The position numbers and the translations under genes were made by a program. From Mycolicibacter arupensis (GTDB lineage Bacteria > Actinomycetota > Actinomycetes > Mycobacteriales > Mycobacteriaceae): DNA of 32,690 nt. The notes under the pieces are model-generated. The model was given only the letters and a program-made list of their open reading frames with translations, did not search any database and was not told where the DNA came from. This document shows, one piece after another, positions 22,194-29,323 of the stretch. The stretch lies in assembly GCF_002086515.1 (NCBI RefSeq), contig NZ_MVHH01000044.1, positions 1 to 32,690 on the forward strand, in the 5' to 3' direction. Position 1 is the stretch's first letter. Each line of letters starts with the position of its first letter.

Positions 22194-23342
22194 TCACCGA
22201 GCCGATTCGATGGCCCGGCGGGTGACGCCCTCCAATTGGGCCAGTTGGACTTTCGGCGGGCGGATCGCCCCACGCTCGGCGAGCTTGCCGACGATCGCGC
22301 GGACACGCCCGTAGTAGGTGGCCTGTTCGGCGGGCATGGTGCTGGCGGCCGCGTGGTTGTAGAGCTTGAGGGCGGTGTCGAGCTCATCCTGGTCGGCCTG
22401 TTCGAGGTAGCTGGTCCCGACCTTCTTTCCGTGCGCTTCACAGCCGATCCAGGCACGGCGCAGTGCGACCACGGCCTGCTGATAGGCGTCGGCCAGCCCA
22501 CGGCTGTCCGGGTAGGCCTCGGTGCGCAGGGCCTGCGCCTCATCGAGGGCCATCTGGAAGGTCTGAGTCTGCTCCACGGTCACGTCGGTGATCGCGGGGT
22601 ACCGCAAGAGCATCGCAGGGTCCAGCTCGTAGGTCCCGTAGGCGCCCAGGATGTCGTTGTGGTGCCGGATCGCGTCCTCCCACAACCGTTTCGCCGCCTC
22701 TTCGGTGCCGGCATCGGCGATCCGCGGGCCCCCCGACGGCGGAGCCGCTGGAGCCTCGGGCGGCGCCGAGGGCGGCGGGGGCGCGCTGGAGGGTGTGGCT
22801 GCCGCCTTGGCGGCACGCGGTGGTGTCGGCAGCGCCGCCTGCAGCCGGCGAAGGATCTCCGCGGCGGCGGGATCGGATTCGACGATCGCCACCCACCATT
22901 CGTCGTGGCCGCCGGCGCCGCTGGTAAACGTCAGCTTCAAGTACTTGTGGCCCAGCACGGTCAGATGCCGGCCCTCGGTCGAGGTGGCATCGGCCGGCCC
23001 ACCGCGCCGGGCCGCGGTCAGCGACGCCAGGGGGTAGCTGATGATCTCGCGGTCTTCATTGCCGAAGTACACGGTGTCGGCGTCGACGCTGACCAGAATC
23101 GCGCCCCGGTCGCCCAGGCGGCCGTAGGCGGCCGCGCCCAGTGCGGCCGTGATCAACGCCGCCACCGTCGTGGCGGTCACGAATCCCGTTGCCCCGCAGA
23201 GATTGAGCGCCACCAAGGCGACCAGGCTCACCGCCAGCAACAGCGTTCCCGTCGTGGCCGCGGCGCGATGCCGGGCGGTCAGGTATTCCGTCCGCGCGGA
23301 CACCGCGACCGTCGGGGCGTGGGGTCGGGCATTCATCGGCAC
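22194..23342 (-). CDS. Membrane protein with PH-like domain, Pro-rich linker and helical C-terminus
   Basis: A 382-residue protein of unknown function. Two membrane helices (about 29-50 and 54-72) are followed by a strand-rich region (about 80-160; AILVSVDADTVYFGNEDREIISYPLASL and HLTVLGHKYLKLTF) that resembles a PH-like fold. Then come a Pro/Ala-rich linker (about 175-205) and an all-helical C-terminal region of about 175 residues. The start is a GTG at 23342, 7 nt after GAGGA; an ATG two codons later is possible. It is convergent with the 500-residue membrane protein, with only 4 nt between the stop codons. The architecture suggests a cytosolic scaffold attached to the membrane; no enzyme motif is visible. 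Confidence 0.78.
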   Translation of the reverse strand: MPMNARPHAPTVAVSARTEYLTARHRAAATTGTLLLAVSLVALVALNLCGATGFVTATTVAALITAALGAAAYGRLGDRGAILVSVDADTVYFGNEDREIISYPLASLTAARRGGPADATSTEGRHLTVLGHKYLKLTFTSGAGGHDEWWVAIVESDPAAAEILRRLQAALPTPPRAAKAAATPSSAPPPPSAPPEAPAAPPSGGPRIADAGTEEAAKRLWEDAIRHHNDILGAYGTYELDPAMLLRYPAITDVTVEQTQTFQMALDEAQALRTEAYPDSRGLADAYQQAVVALRRAWIGCEAHGKKVGTSYLEQADQDELDTALKLYNHAAASTMPAEQATYYGRVRAIVGKLAERGAIRPPKVQLAQLEGVTRRAIESAR

Positions 23343-23500
23343 GTCGGATTCCTCGGCGTCGGGGACGTCGCCCCAGCATAGGGTGTGCCCTTGGGCGCCG
23401 CGGGCGAGTCAACCAACCACAGACGTCGAACGTGTGTTCTAATGCAGGGCGAGGCCGCCCGCCGCCGCGGGCGATGATTCAGCAAGGAGTTCGCCGCACC

Positions 23501-23941
23501 ATGACCGCCCCCACGATCGCCGCAGACGCCCCGACCACTGTCCCCGACTCGCTCGGGATGAACCGGGCGACTCCGGCCCCCGAAGCTGCCGAGGCCCCTG
23601 AGGCTCCCGTCACGCCCGAGGCCCCAGCCGCCCCCGAAGCCAAGGAACCGGCCAAGAAGGCAGCCGGAAAGAAGTCCAAGACCCTTGAGCTGACCCTGAC
23701 GGTCACCGGGACCGCCGACGGCGAGTGGCATGCCGAGATCAAGCAGGGCAGCAGCTATCTGGTGCGCAATCTGGCGGTGGCGGCCGCCGCGGTGTCGCGC
23801 GCGGCCAAGGAGCTGCATGAAGAGCTGTTCGCTCCCATTGAGGCGCTCATGGACGAGGCGCGCTCTCAGCACGCCGCGCGGGTGGCCGCCCTGGAGGCCG
23901 AACTCGAAGCCGCCCGCAAAGCCCTGGCTGACTTGGACTGA
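23501..23941 (+). CDS. Small Ala/Pro/Lys-rich protein with C-terminal coiled coil
   Basis: A 146-residue protein. Residues 1-60 are low-complexity (repeated APEAxEAP units, then a lysine-rich KEPAKKAAGKKSK). A short beta-like segment (TLELTLTVTGTADGEWHAEI) follows, then a long helix with heptad character to the end (AVSRAAKELHEELFAPIEAL through AELEAARKALADLD). The ATG has AAGGAG 12 nt upstream; the longer in-frame extension lacks one and reads as untranslated sequence. No signal peptide. It may be a nucleoid- or translation-associated protein given the basic linker, but this is speculative. The stop lies 12 nt from that of the convergent helicase gene. Confidence 0.7.
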   Translation: MTAPTIAADAPTTVPDSLGMNRATPAPEAAEAPEAPVTPEAPAAPEAKEPAKKAAGKKSKTLELTLTVTGTADGEWHAEIKQGSSYLVRNLAVAAAAVSRAAKELHEELFAPIEALMDEARSQHAARVAALEAELEAARKALADLD

Positions 23942-23953
23942 GGGCCCCTGGCC

Positions 23954-26320
23954 TCACCGGCGCTGGCACCACGCCAGGAACTCGTCGGCGGTGTACACCG
24001 GTTTGCCGTATTCCTGCGCTTTGCGGGCCTTTCCGGATTGCGTGCCCGCCTCGGCGATCACCAGCACCTCGCAGCGAGTCTTGGTCACCGAACGCACCGG
24101 AGCCAACCCGGCCGCGGCGGCGCGTCGCTCCATCTCGTCGCGGTCCACGATCCGGCCGGTCGCATCGGCGGCGGTTCCGGTGAAGCAGATACGGGCGCCG
24201 GGAACCAGCACCGCGTCGATAGCGCCGGCTGTCGGCGGCGCCTGGTCCAGGCCGGACGCCAGATCGGCGGCCCCCAAGGCCCGCAGCGCCGCACGCAGCC
24301 TGACCAACACCGCCTCCGGTAGCCGGGTGCGGGTTGCCGCCAGCACCAGCTGGTCGGCTGCGCCTTGGCGAGCCGCCTGCTCCCAACTGGTGTCCCCGGC
24401 CACCGGGACCTGATCGGCCGCGGCGGTGCCCAGCAGAATCGCTCCGAGATCCCGGCTGATCCGCAGCAACGCGGATAGTGCCGGAAGATGTTCTGCGGCA
24501 GGGGTTGTGATGCCGGGATCGCGACTGAGCAGGATGCCCGCAAGGGCGCCGGTCTGCTCGGGTTCGTCGAACGGTGCGGAGCCGGCATCCAAATCGACCG
24601 CATCGAGGTGCTCCAGGGCGGCCCGGGCTCGTTGCAGGGCGGTGGCCGCGGTGGCACCCCTCCCCCGCCGCTGCAGACCCAGGGGCATCGGGACCACCTG
24701 ACCCAAGCGCTTGAGTTCGTAGTCGATCAGCCCCAGCGTCTCATCGACTGCGGGGCCTACCGGGGTACAGCCGGCCAGCATCGGCGCGATCACCGCCCAG
24801 GCCTGCGCCAACGTGGGCGCCAGCAGCACGTCGGCCACCCCGATCCCATAGGCCTGGCGCGCATCGGCCATATCCCGTTGCGGGTTGATCAGCGTCGACA
24901 GGGCCGTGCCGTCATCGAATGCCACCGCCAGCTCCACCGGCCGCGGCCGTGACATCCGGCCCTCCTCGCCCACGGTGAGCAGTCCGATCGCGCAGTAGCG
25001 GCGAGTCCCCTCGCCGGCGGATGCGGCCCGCAGGAACCGGGCGATCCGGCGGTCGACCTTCAGATCTTTCGGCAGCACAGGGCGTTTGAGCACCAGGCCC
25101 GCCAATGATGTGCAGCGGCTCAGCGCCACATACAGCTGGCCGGTGGAGAACATGCCGCCGGACAGATCCACCACCGATCGGTCCAGGGTTTGGCCCTGGC
25201 TCTTGTGAATGGTGATGGCCCAGGCGAGTTTGAACGGCAATTGTGTGTAGGTGCCGACGACTTCGCGCTGCAGGGTTGCGCCGTTGACCATCGGGCGGGT
25301 GGCCTCCCAGGTGAATGGGGTCACCGCGGCGATGTCACCATTGGGGAACTCGACTTCGACCACGGCTCCGTACCGGTCATAGCCGACCCCCACGACGCGC
25401 CCGATCGAGCCGTTCACCCAGCGTTCGGCCTGATCGTTGTTGAGCATCATCACCTGGGCGCCGACTTTGAAGCGCAGCTCGTCGTCCAGTGGCTTGTCGA
25501 ACAGGGACAGGTCGCCGGATTCGGTCGCTCGGTGCACCATTTCCTCGCCGGGCAACCGTTCGAGCTGTTGGCGGTTACGCGCCGTCACCAGCCTGTTGGT
25601 GGGCGCCAGCGTTAACCAGAACTCGTCGTCGGGCGGCACGAAGTCGGGGTCCACCCGCGCATCCAGGTGCTGTTGGGCGTGTCCGAGTAGGACGCCTTCA
25701 CGAATCTCGTTGAGGATGGCCGTCATCCGGTCATCGCCCAACTGGCGAAACACCGTCGTCAGCGACACGCTCGGGAAATCCTCCCGGCGAAACGTGTTCG
25801 CCGAAAAGAAATATGGCGTGTCGTAGCTTGTCGCGAAGTAGTGCCGCTCCGCCTCGGCGACCACCGGCGGCAGCTGGTAGAGATCGCCTACCAGCACCAC
25901 CTGGACGCCGCCGAATGGCGCCCCGGGCTGCGGGCCGAAGCGCTGCAGGGCCGCCGCGATCATGTCGAACACGTCGGCGCGCACCATCGATGCCTCGTCG
26001 ATGATCAGGGTCTGCAGCCGGGACAGTGTGGTGGTGAACCGGCCGGGGCGGTAGTCACCCCCGAGCACGTCGGCCAAGGATGTGGTGGGCCGGAATCCGA
26101 ACAGCCGGTGGATGGTGTGCCCCTCGACGTTGAGGGCGGCGATCCCGGTCGGTGCCACCACCACCACGTTGCGGTCGGTGGTGGCCATGAAGTGCCGGAT
26201 GAGCGTGGATTTGCCGGTGCCGGCCTTGCCGGTCAAGAACAGGTGGCGGCCTGCGTCCAGCAGCCCCAGGGCTTCCTGGAACTCCTCGGTCAGCACGACG
26301 TTCTTGCTGGCGGCCACCAC
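23954..26320 (-). CDS. Pif1-like SF1B helicase fused to a degenerate DnaQ-like domain and a BRCT domain
   Basis: A 788-residue fusion. Residues 1-430 are a Pif1/RecD-type helicase: Walker A GKAGTGKST (Lys37), Walker B LIIDEAS, motif III VGDLYQLPPV, AITIHKSQGQTLDR and the motif VI segment YVALSRCTSL. Residues about 447-540 resemble a DnaQ/DEDD exonuclease (VELAVAFDDG, LSTLINPQRDM, YGIGVADVLLAPTLAQAW, VDETLGLIDYELKRLG). Its first motif, normally DxETTG, reads TVGEEG at 449-454, so both catalytic acids are lost. Residues about 709-788 are a BRCT domain (ARICFTGTA to FLAWCQRR). The protein probably works in replication or repair at structured DNA. The start is a GTG (GTGGTG; either is possible) with TAAGGT 6 nt upstream. 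Confidence 0.88.
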   Translation of the reverse strand: MVAASKNVVLTEEFQEALGLLDAGRHLFLTGKAGTGKSTLIRHFMATTDRNVVVVAPTGIAALNVEGHTIHRLFGFRPTTSLADVLGGDYRPGRFTTTLSRLQTLIIDEASMVRADVFDMIAAALQRFGPQPGAPFGGVQVVLVGDLYQLPPVVAEAERHYFATSYDTPYFFSANTFRREDFPSVSLTTVFRQLGDDRMTAILNEIREGVLLGHAQQHLDARVDPDFVPPDDEFWLTLAPTNRLVTARNRQQLERLPGEEMVHRATESGDLSLFDKPLDDELRFKVGAQVMMLNNDQAERWVNGSIGRVVGVGYDRYGAVVEVEFPNGDIAAVTPFTWEATRPMVNGATLQREVVGTYTQLPFKLAWAITIHKSQGQTLDRSVVDLSGGMFSTGQLYVALSRCTSLAGLVLKRPVLPKDLKVDRRIARFLRAASAGEGTRRYCAIGLLTVGEEGRMSRPRPVELAVAFDDGTALSTLINPQRDMADARQAYGIGVADVLLAPTLAQAWAVIAPMLAGCTPVGPAVDETLGLIDYELKRLGQVVPMPLGLQRRGRGATAATALQRARAALEHLDAVDLDAGSAPFDEPEQTGALAGILLSRDPGITTPAAEHLPALSALLRISRDLGAILLGTAAADQVPVAGDTSWEQAARQGAADQLVLAATRTRLPEAVLVRLRAALRALGAADLASGLDQAPPTAGAIDAVLVPGARICFTGTAADATGRIVDRDEMERRAAAAGLAPVRSVTKTRCEVLVIAEAGTQSGKARKAQEYGKPVYTADEFLAWCQRR

Positions 26321-26332
26321 GGGGGAACCTTA
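26321..26332 (-). promoter_or_regulatory. Leaderless-type promoter for the Pif1 fusion gene
   Basis: On the minus strand TAAGGT (opposite 26327-26332) is followed by 6 nt and the GTG at 26320. An AAGG inside the same stretch could instead serve as a weak ribosome-binding site for the second GTG. Confidence 0.45.
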
Positions 26333-26399
26333 CTGGCCGCGGGCCAGCGGACCGGGTTGCGGGCCGCCGCATCCGGGCGCCGAACGTGAGCCGCGCCGC

Positions 26400-26411
26400 T
26401 ACAGTGGCGCC
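26400..26411 (+). promoter_or_regulatory. Leaderless-type promoter for tspO
   Basis: TACAGT at 26400-26405 is followed by 6 nt and the ATG at 26412. There is no Shine-Dalgarno sequence. Confidence 0.5.
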
Positions 26412-26912
26412 ATGGCAACGACCTCGTCGAACACCGATAAGCCCCGCTCCGAGCACCTGGCTGCACTGCTGGCGTCGCTGGTCTCGGTGATCGTCGTGGC
26501 GACCCTGGGGGGCTATGCCTCCGCGGGTGCCGCGGCCAAGTACGGCACGCTCACCCAACCCTCGTGGGCGCCCCCGAGCTATCTGTTCGGTCCGGTATGG
26601 AGCGTGCTGTATCTGCTGATGGCCGTCGCGGCCTGGTTGGTCTGGCGTGCCGACCCGCGCTGGAGCAACCCCGCGATCATCGCCTATGGCGTGCAGTTGG
26701 CCCTGAATCTGGTGTGGTCGCCACTGTTCTTCGGGCTGGGCTGGCGTGGCCTGGCCCTGGTCGACATTCTGCTGCTCGACGTCGCCGTGGCGATCACCAT
26801 CGCGTTGTTCTGGAAGGTGCGGCGCGCGGCGGCGGTCATGCTGCTGCCGTATCTGGGGTGGATTCTGTTTGCGACTGCCCTGAACTACTCGGTGTGGTCG
26901 CTGAACAGCTGA
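26412..26912 (+). CDS. tspO: TspO/MBR family membrane protein
   Basis: A 166-residue protein of the TspO/peripheral benzodiazepine receptor family, five-helix membrane proteins that bind porphyrins and sterol-like ligands. Family signatures are present: QPSWAPPSYLFGPVWSVLYLLM in the first loop and second helix, ALNLVWSPLFFG, and the final LPYLGWILFATALNYSVWSLN. The first 14 residues form a polar N-terminal tail. The ATG is assigned from the leaderless-type promoter just before it; the longer in-frame extension overlaps the helicase gene. It diverges from the Pif1 fusion gene with 91 bp between the starts. Its ligand in this organism is unknown; tetrapyrrole or stress-related roles are typical. 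Confidence 0.93.
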   Translation: MATTSSNTDKPRSEHLAALLASLVSVIVVATLGGYASAGAAAKYGTLTQPSWAPPSYLFGPVWSVLYLLMAVAAWLVWRADPRWSNPAIIAYGVQLALNLVWSPLFFGLGWRGLALVDILLLDVAVAITIALFWKVRRAAAVMLLPYLGWILFATALNYSVWSLNS

Positions 26913-26925
26913 GCCGGGCGCTTGT

Positions 26926-26947
26926 ATAACGCTACTCTGCGTAGTGT
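26926..26947 (+). promoter_or_regulatory. Promoter and imperfect palindrome before the F420 oxidoreductase
   Basis: ACGCTAC (26929-26935) and GTAGTGT (26941-26947) are 7-bp inverted arms with one mismatch around a 5-nt spacer. TATAAC at 26926-26931, overlapping the left arm, resembles a -10 element. The dyad ends 9 nt before the ATG, so a bound repressor (a TetR-type dimer would fit the size) would block transcription. No regulator gene is adjacent. Confidence 0.45.
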
Positions 26948-26956
26948 AATTGCGGA

Positions 26957-28090
26957 ATGCAACGCACCGCACCGCAGGTAACCGAGCACTCGAGCGCGTC
27001 GAACGCGGGCCTTCAGCTCAACGAACTCGGCTACTACGCCGTCACCCGGCACCCCGCGGACGCCCGCGTCGTCCTGCCCGAGGCCCGGGCAGCAGAGGCG
27101 CTGGGCCTGGGCTCCTGCCACATCGGAGAGCGCTTCACCGTCAAAGACCCTGCGGTGCTCAGCGGCGCTGTGGCGGGCTGCAGCCCGAATCTGGGCATCG
27201 CCCCGTCGACCAACCACCACACCCGCCACCCGACGGTGACGGCGACCGTGGGATCGACCATGCACGCCCTGACCGAGGGCCGTTTCGCCATGGCGTTCGG
27301 GCGCGGGATGGGCGGGTATTGGCAGGCCATGGGGCTACCGACGGTGACCGCTGCCCGGCTGCGCGACTTCTTCGGCATTCTGCGGCGGCTCTGGGCCGGC
27401 GAGCTGATCCTGGACCACGACGGCCCGGCCGGGAAGTGGCCGATGCTGCGCCACGCCAACGGCCTGGGCGAGGGGCCTCCGATCGGCCTGGTGGCGGTGG
27501 GCCCCAAGACGATGGAGCTGGCCGGCGAGATCGCCGATTTCGTTGTGCTGCACACGTTCTTCTCCGACCGGGCGACCGAGGCCTCGGTCGCGGCGGTACG
27601 ACGCGGCGCCGAGCGTGCGGGCCGCGACCCCGACAGCATCCGGATCTGGGCCTGCCTGGCCACGGTCTGCGACTCGTTGTCGCCCGATGATCAGTTGCGC
27701 CGCGGGGTCGGGCGGCTGGCCACCTACCTGCAGGCCTACCCCGATGTGCTGGTGTCGGCCAACGACTGGGACCCCGGCGTGTGGGACCGAATCCGCCAGT
27801 CGGAACTGTTCACCGACGCCGCTACCGCCGGCCCCATCGATGCCAGTGCATCTTTCGAGACGCTGCAGCGGCTCGCCGAGCTGATTCCCGCCGAGTGGTT
27901 GGCCGCGGCAGCAGCGGGATCGGCCCGCGACTGTGCGAAAACCATCGCTCGCCAATTCGACCTGGGCGTGCACTCGGTGATCATGCATGGGGCCAGCCCC
28001 CACGAGCTGGAGCCCGTGGTGCGGGCTTACCGGGCCGAGCGGCCCGTCCTGCACCGGGCGGTGGCGGCGAATCCGGGCCGGTTCGCCTGA
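26957..28090 (+). CDS. LLM-class F420-dependent oxidoreductase
   Basis: A 377-residue protein of the luciferase-like monooxygenase superfamily, F420 branch, with a TIM-barrel fold. Recognisable parts are the N-terminal strand LQLNELGYYAV, EARAAEALGLGSCHIGERF, the cis-peptide-type region LGIAPSTNHHTRHP, GRFAMAFGRGM and, near the end, CAKTIARQFDLGVHSVIMHGA. It resembles the mycobacterial family defined by MSMEG proteins (TIGR03857-like) from memory. The substrate is unknown; such enzymes transfer hydride between F420 and diverse organic molecules. The ATG has only a weak GCGGA upstream, and the gene has its own palindromic promoter. It is convergent with the MpaB-family gene (10-nt gap). Confidence 0.87.
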   Translation: MQRTAPQVTEHSSASNAGLQLNELGYYAVTRHPADARVVLPEARAAEALGLGSCHIGERFTVKDPAVLSGAVAGCSPNLGIAPSTNHHTRHPTVTATVGSTMHALTEGRFAMAFGRGMGGYWQAMGLPTVTAARLRDFFGILRRLWAGELILDHDGPAGKWPMLRHANGLGEGPPIGLVAVGPKTMELAGEIADFVVLHTFFSDRATEASVAAVRRGAERAGRDPDSIRIWACLATVCDSLSPDDQLRRGVGRLATYLQAYPDVLVSANDWDPGVWDRIRQSELFTDAATAGPIDASASFETLQRLAELIPAEWLAAAAAGSARDCAKTIARQFDLGVHSVIMHGASPHELEPVVRAYRAERPVLHRAVAANPGRFA

Positions 28091-28100
28091 ACCGTGCCGG

Positions 28101-29108
28101 TCAGTCGACCTTGGGGCAGTAGAAGTGCGGGTCGTTGCGGTAGGCGACCGGCGGCAGGTTGCGCGCCGGGGTCTGCACCAGGGGTGCGTCCACCGGGAGG
28201 CGACCGGAGGCCCGGTCCAGCGCCGAGCGCTTCCGGGGGTGCATCAACCATCGCTGCGGCGCGTGCTTACCCACGAAGGTGATCACCTTGCACAGCGCGT
28301 CATGCATGCGGGCCTGCCGCGGCGACCAGGTGTAGCCCATCAGCTCGCGCACCGGCTCGTCATACAGCGCCACCGTCATGAACGTCAGGAATCGCTGCCC
28401 GACCTTGAGGTTCAGCTTCCACAACCAGTCCGGAAGCCATTCCAGCGACGGGTGCTTGGGCATGGTGGACAGGTCCATGACCTCACGTGCCGCCCAGTTG
28501 TTCTCCAGGACGTTGCGGCACATGTGGTCCCAGTACTCTTCGAATTCTTCCCAGGTCTTGGGCACCGGGCGCATGCTCATGCCGTACATGCGGTACCACT
28601 GGACGTGCTCGTCGAAGAGTTGCCGCTTGTCGGCCTCGGTCAGTCCCCCGCCGAACTTCTCGGCGGCCAACAGGGTCGACTTGAAGAAGGTCGAGTGCGC
28701 CCAGTAGAAGACCTCGGGGTTCAGCGCGCTGTAGCGGCGCCCCTGCTCATCGACGCCGTTGAGGCCGATGTGGTAGTTGCGGATCTCCTCGCCGGTCTGG
28801 GGGGCGCGGTAGCCGTCGAACACCACGCCGCCGATCGGATAGATCGAGCGCAGCAGGCGCGGGATGCGCTCGATGAAGAAGATCGAGTGGTCCTTGACCG
28901 CCGCGCCCAACTGCGGGTGCATGTTCTGCATGGAGCCGGCCCAGGTGCCCTGGAACAGGCCGGTCCACTGTCCGAAGTATTTCCAGGTCAAGGAGTCCGG
29001 GCCCAGGGGTATCGGGGGCGAGTCGTAGCCGTTGTTGCTGACGGGACACCCCGCCGCGATCGGCGTCTGGTCGGCTGCCGGGCAGGTGTCCGACATTTCT
29101 TGACTCAT
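28101..29108 (-). CDS. MpaB-family oxygenase (DUF2236)
   Basis: A 335-residue, mostly helical protein of the DUF2236/MpaB family, which includes latex-clearing protein Lcp and fungal MpaB, haem-dependent oxygenases. Typical segments are FFIERIPRLLRSIYPIGGVVFDG, the helix ALNPEVFYWAHSTFFKSTLLA, which may carry a haem-ligand histidine, and EEFEEYWDHMCRNVLE. I chose the ATG giving MSQEMSDTCPAADQ because GGGAG lies 7 nt upstream; the longer frame has none. The N-terminus has two cysteines (in DTCPAAD and AAGCPVS) of unknown role. It has no signal peptide. It diverges from a molybdopterin oxidoreductase across an 18-bp palindrome, which suggests joint control. The substrate is not deducible. Confidence 0.83.
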   Translation of the reverse strand: MSQEMSDTCPAADQTPIAAGCPVSNNGYDSPPIPLGPDSLTWKYFGQWTGLFQGTWAGSMQNMHPQLGAAVKDHSIFFIERIPRLLRSIYPIGGVVFDGYRAPQTGEEIRNYHIGLNGVDEQGRRYSALNPEVFYWAHSTFFKSTLLAAEKFGGGLTEADKRQLFDEHVQWYRMYGMSMRPVPKTWEEFEEYWDHMCRNVLENNWAAREVMDLSTMPKHPSLEWLPDWLWKLNLKVGQRFLTFMTVALYDEPVRELMGYTWSPRQARMHDALCKVITFVGKHAPQRWLMHPRKRSALDRASGRLPVDAPLVQTPARNLPPVAYRNDPHFYCPKVD

Positions 29109-29142
29109 GCGCGCGCACTCCCACGTCATCGTTGACCACTTC

Positions 29143-29160
29143 TGACAACATGCGTTATCA
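29143..29160. promoter_or_regulatory. 18-bp palindrome between MpaB and molybdopterin oxidoreductase genes
   Basis: TGACAACATGCGTTATCA has arms TGAnAAC and GTTnTCA around a 4-nt centre. It lies 34 bp upstream of the MpaB-family start codon and 163 bp before the oxidoreductase start. The form suits a TetR- or MarR-type dimer. On the minus strand GATAAC within it could be part of a -10. The regulator is not encoded nearby. Confidence 0.45.
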
Positions 29161-29323
29161 GTATCGGAAGTTTAGGGGGTGTCCGGGTCCGGGTCAATGA
29201 CGCCACGTGAGTCAAGAAGGCTCTGCTCGAATCTGTCGAGGCAATACATGGTGTCGGCGGTGGCCGCGGTGCCAGAATTCGACCAGGCGCACTCGCACCC
29301 ACCTCGCGACTAGGGAGACACCC

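Noticed and set aside
22077..23381. Plus-strand open frame of 434 codons opposite the PH-like membrane protein
   Set aside because: Antisense to a protein with clear membrane helices and good ribosome-binding site; composition is shadow-like.
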